A stretch of DNA of 64,000 nucleotides from MED660 sp002691025 (GTDB lineage: Bacteria > Myxococcota_A > UBA9160 > UBA4427), in the NCBI GenBank assembly GCA_002170485.2, contig NHDZ02000112.1, positions 1 through 64,000 of the forward strand. The letters run 5' to 3'. Of this stretch, positions 42,687 to 50,796 are shown in pieces. The notes beneath the pieces are model-generated. The model had not been told where the DNA came from, did not search any database, and saw only the letters and a program-made list of their open reading frames with translations. Made by a program: the position numbers and the translations under genes. Position 1 is the first letter of the stretch, and the number at the start of each line of letters is the position of its first letter.

Positions 42687-43683
42687 GTTGTCCACGGGTG
42701 CAGCGATCAATGAAGCNATCGCTCTTGCTATGCGGAGTGACCCCAANGTGATCTTGATGGGAGAGGATGTCGCCGGTGGCGGTGANCGGTCTCAAGATGG
42801 CACTGAGGAAATGGGGGGCGTACTCGGAACGACCCGGGGTCTGGTCGGCGAATTCGGGATGAATCGAGTGCGTGATACGCCGATCGCCGAGATGGGNCTG
42901 ATCGGGACAGCGGTCGGTGCAGCTGCCACNGGGTTGCGACCCATTGCTGAGCTGATGTTCATGGATTTCCTGGGCACCTCGCTTGACCCGCTTCTCAACC
43001 AGGCTTCGAAGCTTCGTTATATGTTCGGTGGCAAGGTGAAGGTTCCTGTTACCATTCGAACTGTCTGCGGGGCGGGTATGCAGGCGGCAGCTCAGCATTC
43101 CCAGTCCCTTTACTGGATGACCACGGGCATCCCGGGGTTGAAGACAGTGGTTCCTTCCACACCGGAAGATGCCAAGGGGTTGCTTCTGGCTTCCATTCGG
43201 GATGATGACCCGGTCGTCTTCTGTGAAGCCAAGGGCATCCTCAATGTGGTGGGTGAAGTTCCTGAGGGTGATTATGAGATTCCATTGGGTCAGGCCAGGA
43301 TCGTGCAAGAGGGAACGGATGTATCCCTGGTTGGCTTTGGTTCTACCGTACAGGTGGCGATGGATGCCGCAGCGGCCTTGCAGGGGGCAGGGACCAGCGC
43401 AGAGGTGATCGATCTCCGCTCCCTGTCTCCACTGGACGAGACCTCCATACTGGAATCATTGGCCAAGACCGGGCGCATGGTCGTGATCGATGAATCGACG
43501 CCGCGNTGCTCGATTGCNCGTGATGTCGCGGCNTTGTGTGTGGNTCAGGGNTTCGATTTNCTTCAAGCACCNGTCAAGTGTGTGACTGCTCCCCACACTC
43601 CCGTGCCTTTCAGTCAGGTGCTGGAGCAGGCTTTTCTTCCCTCGGCGCAAGATGTGCTTGATGCCGTTGGCGAGATGGGGTGA
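42676..43683 (+). CDS. thiamine-PP dehydrogenase E1 beta (acetoin/2-oxoacid type)
   Basis: This 335-residue transketolase-like beta subunit begins INEAIALAMRSDP and ILMGEDVA. It continues through GVRDTPIAE-type catalytic-loop residues, GMQAAAQHSQSLYWM and PSTPEDAKGLLLASIRDDDPVVF. It ends with the swivel-type domain (SLSPLDETSILESLAKTG). It pairs with the alpha subunit in the alpha2-beta2 E1. The start overlaps the alpha gene and its own end overlaps the next gene's upstream region, so the three are co-translated. Many codons here carry n at silent positions. Confidence 0.9.
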   Translation: MTRKLSTGAAINEXIALAMRSDPXVILMGEDVAGGGXRSQDGTEEMGGVLGTTRGLVGEFGMNRVRDTPIAEMXLIGTAVGAAAXGLRPIAELMFMDFLGTSLDPLLNQASKLRYMFGGKVKVPVTIRTVCGAGMQAAAQHSQSLYWMTTGIPGLKTVVPSTPEDAKGLLLASIRDDDPVVFCEAKGILNVVGEVPEGDYEIPLGQARIVQEGTDVSLVGFGSTVQVAMDAAAALQGAGTSAEVIDLRSLSPLDETSILESLAKTGRMVVIDESTPXCSIXRDVAXLCVXQXFDXLQAXVKCVTAPHTPVPFSQVLEQAFLPSAQDVLDAVGEMG

Positions 43684-43688
43684 GTCCA

Positions 43689-44975
43689 ATGCCGATTGCC
43701 ATCAGTATGCCGCGGCTGGGAATGACCATGGAAGAAGGAATCGTGATCGAGTGGTCGCATTCCACCGGAGAGTCGGTCGAAAAAGGTGAGATCATCTTGA
43801 TCATCGAATCGGAGAAGTCCGAAGTCGAGATCGAGTCACCGGGTTCTGGTNTTTTCAGGCANGTCTTCGTCGAAGAAGGNGAGACGGTTCCGTGNGGCAC
43901 CNTGNTGGCAGCGATTACNGAAACAGCCGANGAGGCTTTTGATTCGGAAGCNTTTGCACGAGCCAATAGTGAGTCTCAGGACGGAGATTCCGGCGGCTTG
44001 CAGGTCAAGTCGGCGCCGGCTGCAGAAAACAAGTCAGCGCCGAAAGATCCAGTGACGCGTGCNGAGAAGCCGGTGGTGCCCGCGGCTCGGGCCGCAGCTC
44101 GAAAGCTCGGAATCGATCCTCAGGATGTTCCGGGTACGGGGCCTCATGGAAGAGTCACGAANCAGGATGTAGAGGCTTATGCGGCCGCACGTGAAGCGCT
44201 GGTNCCCCTGNCNGGNGGNGTCTCTCTTGAAGTNATCAAAGCGGGCACGGGAGATACAGTCCTNCTNCTNCCGGGTCTGGGNTCGGACATCTCGTCTTTT
44301 GCACGNCAAACTGCNGTNTTGACGGAGCAATTCCATGTGCACGGTGTAAACCCGCGCGGAGTGTCTCTCTCNGATGCACCTGACGAGGAGATCTNCCCCG
44401 TAGAGCAGACGGCAGCCGATGCCGCCCAGGTTTTTGAGGGCGAAGCCCACGTAATCGGAGCCAGCCTCGGGGCCGCAGCGGCGATTGAGTTGGCCTTGAC
44501 CCAGCCTGGCCGAGTCAAGACCTTGACCCTGATTACGCCCTTTGTCGAAGCGACACCTCGTCTTCTGTCTGTGGGGGCGGCCTGGCAAAGGCTCGCGGAC
44601 GAAGCGAGTTCGGAAACCCTCGCCATGGCCTTGTTGCCCTGGCTCTTTTCCAGTGAATTCCTNTCAGATGCCGGGGCCCGAAACCGCACCCTGCGAGGTC
44701 TTGCGCAGATGGGTGCCCGAGTGCCTGCGAAGACACTGGGGCGAATGACGGCAGGCTTGGANTCCTGGTCGGGTTCGAGAAGTTCGGATCTCTCCGGGCT
44801 TTCCGTGCCGACCCTGGTGGTGGCTGCAGGACAAGATCTCCTGACACCGGACGCAGCGGCGGTGGCCCAATCGATTCCCGATGCTCAATTGCTCAGGGTC
44901 GAGACATCGGGTCATGCGGTTGCGCTTGAAGAGCCCGAAGCCGTCAACCAGGCGATCCTCAAGCATCTGGNCTGA
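43689..44975 (+). CDS. E2-type acyltransferase with lipoyl and E1-binding domains fused to an alpha/beta hydrolase
   Basis: This 428-residue AcoC-like protein has a lipoyl domain (residues 1-80; Lys43 in ESEKSEVE is the lipoyl site) and a peripheral-subunit-binding domain at about 130-163 (PAARAAARKLGIDPQDVPGT). An alpha/beta hydrolase follows from about 180, with nucleophile Ser259 (GASLG), an Asp in AAGQDLLTP and His in SGHAVALE. This fused plan is known from acetoin dehydrogenase E2 (acoC), where the hydrolase fold stands in for the CAT domain. The ATG at 43689, after GGGGTGAG, is preferred to the GTG at 43680. Whether the hydrolase triad is active is open. No E3 gene is seen downstream. 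Confidence 0.88.
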   Translation: MPIAISMPRLGMTMEEGIVIEWSHSTGESVEKGEIILIIESEKSEVEIESPGSGXFRXVFVEEXETVPXGTXXAAIXETAXEAFDSEXFARANSESQDGDSGGLQVKSAPAAENKSAPKDPVTRXEKPVVPAARAAARKLGIDPQDVPGTGPHGRVTXQDVEAYAAAREALXPLXXXVSLEXIKAGTGDTVXXXPGLXSDISSFAXQTXXLTEQFHVHGVNPRGVSLXDAPDEEIXPVEQTAADAAQVFEGEAHVIGASLGAAAAIELALTQPGRVKTLTLITPFVEATPRLLSVGAAWQRLADEASSETLAMALLPWLFSSEFXSDAGARNRTLRGLAQMGARVPAKTLGRMTAGLXSWSGSRSSDLSGLSVPTLVVAAGQDLLTPDAAAVAQSIPDAQLLRVETSGHAVALEEPEAVNQAILKHLX

Positions 44976-45171
44976 CGCCTCTCGGCTCATCGGCCCGGTC
45001 TGGCTCGCGCCGCCTTTCGGATTGCGAAAGTGGAATTATTTCAGCAATTCCAGGGGAATGCATGATGGGGTTCCCGCTTTTTGTTCCTGAACTGCGTTTG
45101 GTTCATGTATAGAATTATCCAAGGGGAGCCCCAGTCATCTTGGGCGGATCTGGATTTCGAGGAGAAGAGTG

Positions 45172-46185
45172 ATGGGATCAGGGCATCGGACAGTCGGTTT
45201 CTGGGTGGTGTGTGTGAGTCTCTTTCTCGGGTCTTCGGGAGCCGGTGCGGTTCCCAACTACGCGGCTGAGTATCTTTTGATCGGGACCGGGCCCCAGAGC
45301 ACCGCTGTCGGTGCCAAAGCCAGTAATTGGGAACTCGGAGCCAACAGCAGTGCCAGTCCCTGGTTCGATACAGAGAGTCTGCCGGGTAATGCCCTNCCGG
45401 TTGCGGTGGGCATTCAAGGCAACGGTGACATTGCTCTCACGGATTCCAATGGCAGTTTCGACTTCTCCAATATGGAGATCTGGGGTGACACCGGCGTGGA
45501 CTGCGCCGGCTCGAGNGGAAGCTGCAATGACGGCGCATCGAACACTGACTTCAACGGGAGCACTTTGTCGAATTCAAACGGGATCAATGGCGGAGTCGAT
45601 CTGTCGGGTTTGAATGCACAACTGGCCAGCGTAGCGGCTGACATCCCGAGTCTGGCCGGAGACTTCACGCTCACTTTCAATGATGGAAAGTGGGATACGG
45701 ATCTGGTCATCAATCTCAGCGTCGGGCTTACGGTNATCGATATCGATACCAACGACAATGATCTCCTGCTCGAGGAAAGAAATCTTCTTTTNGANGGNCC
45801 AGAGGGNGCCTTTGCCATTGTNCGNGTTCCCGATGAGGCAAACTTTCTCGTGACTCAATCCAACATCATTGTTGGAAACGGGGGAATGGGTCTCAACAAN
45901 GTTCTCTTCTTCANTGACAAGGATGACAACAATCAGCACTTCAACTTCAATGATACGATTCTCAANGGAGTGGCGTTCTGGGATTTGAGTGACGAAGGAG
46001 AAATCCACCTCAGCAACGCTCAGGGTTGTACTCAGCTGGTCGGGGCGAAAATCGATACCAACGATGTCCGGTTGAATAGCTGCGCCACCGTTGTCCCCGA
46101 GCCCAACACGGCTGTGCTTGTAGGCCTTGGACTCCTGGGCCTGGCCTCAGCTCATTCTCTCGCCAGGCGTGCACGGCTGTCCTAG
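45172..46185 (+). CDS. secreted PEP-CTERM protein, choice-of-anchor A-like
   Basis: This 337-residue protein has an N-terminal signal peptide ending near GAGA. Its body (LLIGTGPQSTAVG, PVAVGIQGNGDIAL, SNGSFDFSNMEIWGD, ASNTDFNGSTL) resembles 'choice-of-anchor A' domains. A long Asn/Asp-rich segment follows. The tail is VPEPNTAVLVGLGLLGLAS followed by RRARLS, a PEP-CTERM signal. GAGGAG lies 8 bases before the ATG at 45172. It is convergent with the esterase; the two stops are 10 bases apart. No function can be assigned to the body. Confidence 0.88.
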   Translation: MGSGHRTVGFWVVCVSLFLGSSGAGAVPNYAAEYLLIGTGPQSTAVGAKASNWELGANSSASPWFDTESLPGNAXPVAVGIQGNGDIALTDSNGSFDFSNMEIWGDTGVDCAGSXGSCNDGASNTDFNGSTLSNSNGINGGVDLSGLNAQLASVAADIPSLAGDFTLTFNDGKWDTDLVINLSVGLTXIDIDTNDNDLLLEERNLLXXXPEXAFAIXXVPDEANFLVTQSNIIVGNGGMGLNXVLFFXDKDDNNQHFNFNDTILXGVAFWDLSDEGEIHLSNAQGCTQLVGAKIDTNDVRLNSCATVVPEPNTAVLVGLGLLGLASAHSLARRARLS

Positions 46186-46203
46186 GTCCTGGCGCCTAGA
46201 TTT
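46161..46203. terminator. possible shared terminator between convergent genes
   Basis: CGCCAGG (46161-46167) can pair with CCTGGCG (46188-46194) across a 20-base loop that includes the stop of the PEP-CTERM gene. CCTAGATTTT follows. It would serve the plus-strand transcript. The stem is short and the T-run only four bases, so it is tentative. Confidence 0.35.
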
Positions 46204-47029
46204 TCCGCCTCATGGACAGCTCCAGGATCCCGAATCCGATGCATAGAGCCACCAGGCTGAGTATGCCGATGGGCGTCATGGCCGGGACAGGGACGGGAGC
46301 GGGTGCGCTCGCCATGAAGAAGTCCCACTGGGTCTGGTTGTAGCTCCGGTCCCAGTTGTGATNGAGGCTTGAGCGCAGGGTCACGAGCTCAGGTGAGTGC
46401 CCTGCGTTCANNANTGCGTTGTTCAGGGCCACGCTGCTCGAGTAGGGCACCACNGAATCGCCGGATGAGTGGAGNAGCATGCCCTTCAACTCCGGCGTAC
46501 TTCCTGGAACGGGAGTAGGCCAGAATCCTGCAACCAATCCTCCGGCAAATTCCGCAAAAGCCGNGACTTTNTTCGTGTCATTCCTCAGCTGAGCCGCAAT
46601 GTAGTAGCTGAAGAACCCGCCCATCGAATGACCCGTCGTGAAGATCTGTGTTGTGCGGATATTGTAGTTGCTGATGGCCCAGGAAATCATGTCTCGAACA
46701 AAGTTTGCATCAGCCGAGTTCATGTCCCAGCTGTCGTCTTGGTAGGAGTTGGGAAACAAGACGATGAAGTTCTCTTGATCAGCAAGGTCCTGCCAGCGAT
46801 AGCGACCGTTCGGATTGGCTGCTTCAGANGCGGAACTCGTGAGGCCGTGCATCATGAAGAGAAGCGGTGTGGATACGGACGCATTGTATGAGTCCGGCAC
46901 GTAGGCAATGAACTGACGTTGCTGTCCACTGCTCGTGATGTTGACCGTGGTCGTCGTACCGGCCAGGGATTCGTATGCACAAAGCCATACGGCGAGAAAA
47001 AAAGAAAAAGAGAGAAGTCGCTTCGTCAT
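46196..47029 (-). CDS. exported esterase (PHB depolymerase/feruloyl-type) with C-terminal anchor
   Basis: This 277-residue alpha/beta hydrolase has a signal peptide ending near SLAG. The oxyanion motif MMHGLTSS and nucleophile Ser135 in TTGHSMGGFF are clear. The Asp (HSSGD) and the late His near HNWDRSYNQTQWDFF complete the triad. The family cleaves feruloyl, acetyl or polyhydroxyalkanoate esters. The C-terminus is unusual: PAPVPVPAMTPIG, then a hydrophobic helix LSLVALCIGFGI and ELSMRRKI. This is the layout of exosortase-type sorting tails but with a variant motif. GAGGAGG lies 7 bases before the ATG. Some n bases fall in the middle. Confidence 0.88.
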   Translation of the reverse strand: MTKRLLSFSFFLAVWLCAYESLAGTTTTVNITSSGQQRQFIAYVPDSYNASVSTPLLFMMHGLTSSXSEAANPNGRYRWQDLADQENFIVLFPNSYQDDSWDMNSADANFVRDMISWAISNYNIRTTQIFTTGHSMGGFFSYYIAAQLRNDTXKVXAFAEFAGGLVAGFWPTPVPGSTPELKGMXLHSSGDXVVPYSSSVALNNAXXNAGHSPELVTLRSSLXHNWDRSYNQTQWDFFMASAPAPVPVPAMTPIGILSLVALCIGFGILELSMRRKI

Positions 47030-47631
47030 CGTACACCTCCTCGGTTGGGCTTACCCGAATGATGTTCGGGCTGTGTGAGCCGGGGCATTGCCGAGTGTAC
47101 GGTGACCTCTTGAAGAAGTGCTTCGGAATAAAAAATGTTTTTTGGGAAACAGATATCTTCTTTTGATCGATAGCTTGTTTTTGCTTTGCATTAAAAAGTG
47201 TTCATGTTTCGTGAAACTGAAATCGTGGTGACGACTTTGTTATTCAACTTCAGTTCGCATCATCGATGCAGTGGTAGAAAACTCTGTTTATTGACGGCAA
47301 ATAATTTGTGTTCACTAGACGTGTTTTGAATGAGTTGGCCATGAGTGGTTGGCTTGCGGAAGAACAATTCCAGGAGATTGGGACACGTGTGGAGATCCGG
47401 GTGGGAACTTTGGGTCGCGACTCTCGATCCGTTCTTGTCTTCTTGATTTCCGGGAAGGGTGCATGCGGGCTGCAGGGGGCAGTCTGGGGAAGGAGGAGGG
47501 CCGCTTCTTGCTACCCGGGGTGACTTCATCAAAAAAAATCAAGACGAGCCTGAGTGCGTTTTGTACACTTGGGCTTGTCATCCAATAGAGGATTTCATCC
47601 CGACATCGGGTTTGTGAGGAGAATCGAGATC
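47030..47631. other. AT-rich 600-bp divergent control region
   Basis: This gap lies between the esterase (minus) and the carotenoid oxygenase (plus). About 64% A+T over 47131-47340 by my count stands out from the GC-rich surroundings. It contains several short symmetrical elements: GAAG-TG-CTTC at 47115-47124 and GTTTC-GT-GAAAC at 47206-47217. A TTGACG lies at 47291, but no good -10 box follows at normal spacing. No supported gene is seen. Confidence 0.45.
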
Positions 47632-49041
47632 ATGGCGCGAGTAGAAAACAAGTGTGACAGCCCGATGCTCAGGGGGAATTTCGGTCCGATCGAGGATGAG
47701 TTGGATGTGGCCGAGTTGGAAGTGACCGGGGCCATCCCGCCCGAAATCTCGGGTCTCTACCTTCGCAATGGGCCCAACCCGATGTTCGAACCTCTCGGCC
47801 AGTATCACTGGTTTGATGGGGATGGCATGCTGCATGGGATCAATATCGAAAACGGAAAAGCCAGCTATCGCAATCGTTGGATCAGGAGCCGTGGACTGGA
47901 GGCAGAAGAATCTGCCGGTCGTGCCATTTTTGGCGGCATGAATACGCTCAATTTGACGGACTCCAGCCTCGCGGCGGAGGCGGGTGGAATGAAGAATACG
48001 GCGAACACCAATGTGATTCGTCACGCCGGTAAGATCCTCTGCCTCATGGAGGGCGCGGCGCCGACGGTGGTGACTCCTGATCTGGAAACGGTGGGGGAGG
48101 AAAACTTTGGTGGCAAACTGCAGGGGAGCCTCTCGGCTCACCCGCACTATGATCCGCGGACTGGAGAACTCCTGGCGTTTGGTTATGTGCCGAATCTCAA
48201 ATACATGCGCTTCAGCCGGGAAGGGGAGCTGTTGCAGGTTGAGGACATCGAGGTTCCCAAGCCCACGATGATGCACGATTTTACATTCACGAAAGATCAC
48301 GCGATCTTCTTTGATGCCCCCGCAGTGATGGACTTCCAGTCCTTCTTGATGGGGACGGGGCCGATGGTTCGCTGGGAGCCCGAAAATGGCACTCGGATCG
48401 GTGTCATGGGCCGAGAGGACCGGGGGAGCGATATCCGCTGGTACGAGATCGAGAACGGTTTCTGTGTCCACTTCATGAACTCATATGAAGAGGATGGAAA
48501 GATCATCGTCGACGGTTTTCGCTTCAATGAGATGGATTTTGGTGTCGACGATGAGGCCGTTCCCGATCCGGACGGATTCTTGACGCGNTTCACCATCGAT
48601 CCCGAGGCAGGAAACGTCAAGCAGGAGCGCATTGGCGATCTGCCGGGTGAATTCCCTCGAGTCAGGGCCGAAGTGGANGGNGAAAAGCATCGTTTCGGTC
48701 TCGCCGGGAGCTTCGTCAAGAGCGATCCNGATGGTCCTCGCTTTGATTCCGTGACGTTGTATGACCTTGAGACAGGCACCCAGAAAACCCATCCNTTCCG
48801 AGACGGCGAGATCACGGGCGAGGCGACCTTTGTTCCGGATCCNTCCGGGAGCGCGGAGAACGATGGCTGGATTGTTTCCATGGTGAGTGATGCCGANGGG
48901 GCCCATACAGATCTGGTCATCCTGGATGGGCATGATCTGANTGAAACAGCCCGGGTGCACATGCCCCGGCGAGTTCCCTTTGGTTTTCATGGGAACTGGT
49001 TGCCGGAGGGCTCAGACGCCATGGATATGCCGAAGACTTGA
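47632..49041 (+). CDS. carotenoid oxygenase (retinal pigment epithelium/lignostilbene type)
   Basis: This 469-residue enzyme is a seven-bladed beta-propeller with four Fe-ligand His, seen in SAHPHYDPRTG, MMHDFTFTKDH, CVHFMNSYEED and GFHGNW. RNGPNPMFEP, YHWFDGDGMLH and NTANTNVIRH are conserved. Members split carotenoids, apocarotenoids or stilbenes with oxygen. GAGGAG precedes the ATG at 47632. A longer frame opens at 47554 but has no supporting site. Several n bases appear late in the gene. The nearest downstream gene is unrelated. Confidence 0.93.
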   Translation: MARVENKCDSPMLRGNFGPIEDELDVAELEVTGAIPPEISGLYLRNGPNPMFEPLGQYHWFDGDGMLHGINIENGKASYRNRWIRSRGLEAEESAGRAIFGGMNTLNLTDSSLAAEAGGMKNTANTNVIRHAGKILCLMEGAAPTVVTPDLETVGEENFGGKLQGSLSAHPHYDPRTGELLAFGYVPNLKYMRFSREGELLQVEDIEVPKPTMMHDFTFTKDHAIFFDAPAVMDFQSFLMGTGPMVRWEPENGTRIGVMGREDRGSDIRWYEIENGFCVHFMNSYEEDGKIIVDGFRFNEMDFGVDDEAVPDPDGFLTXFTIDPEAGNVKQERIGDLPGEFPRVRAEVXXEKHRFGLAGSFVKSDXDGPRFDSVTLYDLETGTQKTHXFRDGEITGEATFVPDXSGSAENDGWIVSMVSDAXGAHTDLVILDGHDLXETARVHMPRRVPFGFHGNWLPEGSDAMDMPKT

Positions 49042-49074
49042 AAGCGAGCGTCTCGGCTTCAGGGAAGGGGTGGC

Positions 49075-50031
49075 GTGTCTGCTCCGGCTGTTAGTTCCGC
49101 CGGTCTTGATGCTCTTGCNCGTCACCACTGGAGCTGGATCAGTGAGAGCTTTCTGCATGTCTCCATTCTTGAGGAATGGGGAGAGCAGACTCTTTCAGGG
49201 CGGATAACGGCCCAGTATTCAAGCGAGATACCGAGAGCCTTTCGCTTGATCGAACTCCTGCTGGAATCGAAAAGCCGAATCGATCTGGGTTTTCGGGACC
49301 CNCGCCTTGAGTCCTGTCTGCTTGAGCCGGGTCGATCTGTTCGTGCGATGGCGGCGCGCGAGCTGTCCATGATGCAGNTCTTCGATGCGCGTCTCGAAAC
49401 CCTGTCCCGGGAGTNTTCGAGAGAAGGTCGAGAAGACGTGTCCGGGATCCTGGATGAGGCCATCGCGAGTCGAAGCGAGTACGGGGTCTGGCTGGTGGAG
49501 TGGATGGAGGCCCTGACGGAGGCAGATCAACGACTCTGCCTGGTCCCGGACGATCCGGCGTGGCTCCCCTTGAACAGGCTGCTTCTTCAACTTCTGGATG
49601 CCATCGATGAAACCAGCATTCACATGCTGGTACTTGGAAACGAGAACCAGGTAGAGACATCCGAGCAGAGTTGGCAGAGCAGCTATGGGTACATGCTCCT
49701 GGCCGTCGAAATAGTCCGGTATCTTGCGAGTCGGGATTGGGCGATTGATTTTCGCAACAAGGCGGTATTCGAGAACACTGATCCTCCTCGGATCGGAACC
49801 ACGGCTCGCCAGGCGCAGCAGATCAATCGATGGCGGGAGTCGAGTCTGAAGGGATCTGCCGGTGCTGTCACCGGATCCGATTCATCGGGGCTGAGTGGGT
49901 CTTCAGGAGATTCCGGTGCAGGGTCCTTTCTGTTGGAAATAGCGAGACGGATTGCAACACTGCCCGATCCAGCGCCGGGCTCGGGGCCGTCTATGGGCTC
50001 AATGATGGAGCGGTATCGCTATTCTCGTTGA
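49075..50031 (+). CDS. hypothetical protein, helical, 318 residues
   Basis: I do not recognise this family. It starts at GTG 49075 after an AAGGGG site. The first 240 residues are mostly helical, with Trp-rich and acidic patches (WSWISESFLH, LVEWMEALTEADQRLC, GNENQVETSEQSWQSSYGYMLLAVEIVRYLASRDWAID). The C-terminus is Gly/Ser-rich (GSDSSGLSGSSGDSGAGS) and then basic. The stretch around residues 90-200 has a four-helix, ferritin-like look, but I see no clear metal ligand pattern. It begins 33 bases after the carotenoid oxygenase, so the two may be co-transcribed. Confidence 0.6.
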   Translation: MSAPAVSSAGLDALXRHHWSWISESFLHVSILEEWGEQTLSGRITAQYSSEIPRAFRLIELLLESKSRIDLGFRDXRLESCLLEPGRSVRAMAARELSMMQXFDARLETLSREXSREGREDVSGILDEAIASRSEYGVWLVEWMEALTEADQRLCLVPDDPAWLPLNRLLLQLLDAIDETSIHMLVLGNENQVETSEQSWQSSYGYMLLAVEIVRYLASRDWAIDFRNKAVFENTDPPRIGTTARQAQQINRWRESSLKGSAGAVTGSDSSGLSGSSGDSGAGSFLLEIARRIATLPDPAPGSGPSMGSMMERYRYSR

Positions 50032-50165
50032 TTTCAAGGACTCGCGTGGGCGTTGGGCGGAGGCCTTCCTCGCTGGATATGCAGAGGTCACTGTCGGGGT
50101 TTTGGCATCGCCTGTACACTGGNCTNGAGGTGCCGATACCTCAAGACAATGGAGATCAAAGGCGT

Positions 50166-50777
50166 ATGAGTTCTCGTCAAACGGTGCGATGGGCGCGACC
50201 CCACCCCTGGCATGGTCTTGAAGTCGGCCCCAGCCCGCCGGAGTTGGTCAATGCCTTCATCGAGATCACGCCCTTTGATCGAGTGAAGTATGAACTGGAT
50301 AAACAGACAGGTTTCCTGAAAGTAGACCGACCGCTGCGAACTTCATCGCTTCCTCCGAANTTGTATGGATTCATTCCGCAGACCTATTGCGGTGAGCGTG
50401 TGGCCGCTTTGTTGCCGGGCTCTATCNGGGGNGATGGCGACCCGCTTGATATCTGTGTGTTCAGCGACCGACCGATTGCTCGAGCCGAAGTGTTGTTGGA
50501 GGCTCGGGTCATCGGAGGCTTCCCGATGATCGATAACGGGGAGGCCGACGACAAGATCGTCGCCGTGCTCGAGAATGATGCCGTCTGGGGAGAGGTGCGG
50601 GACATCTCGGGATTGCCCGCCGCCATGGTCAATCGGCTGCGACACTACTTTGCAAACTACAAGGTGCTCCCTGGAGAGCCGGAGACCGTCGAGATCGACG
50701 CTCCCTACGGGCGTGAGCGCGCAGAGAAAGTCATTGAGGCGGCTATGGCCGATTACCTCGACCTTCACACGGAGTAG
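50166..50777 (+). CDS. ppa: inorganic pyrophosphatase (family I)
   Basis: This 203-residue soluble pyrophosphatase has the metal motif DGDPLDICVFS and KYELDKQTGFLKVDR, with the late AENDAVWGEV-type Asp/Glu cluster and GFIPQTYCGE. It hydrolyses pyrophosphate made by biosynthetic reactions. The ATG (at about 50166) is chosen from the family N-terminus; the longer frame upstream is unlike a pyrophosphatase. Family length is usually about 170-180, so the first 20 residues may be an extension. It is followed 19 bases later by the GT39-like membrane protein. It contains some n bases. Confidence 0.9.
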   Translation: MSSRQTVRWARPHPWHGLEVGPSPPELVNAFIEITPFDRVKYELDKQTGFLKVDRPLRTSSLPPXLYGFIPQTYCGERVAALLPGSIXXDGDPLDICVFSDRPIARAEVLLEARVIGGFPMIDNGEADDKIVAVLENDAVWGEVRDISGLPAAMVNRLRHYFANYKVLPGEPETVEIDAPYGRERAEKVIEAAMADYLDLHTE

Positions 50778-50796
50778 TTCGGACTCGACTCTGGCC

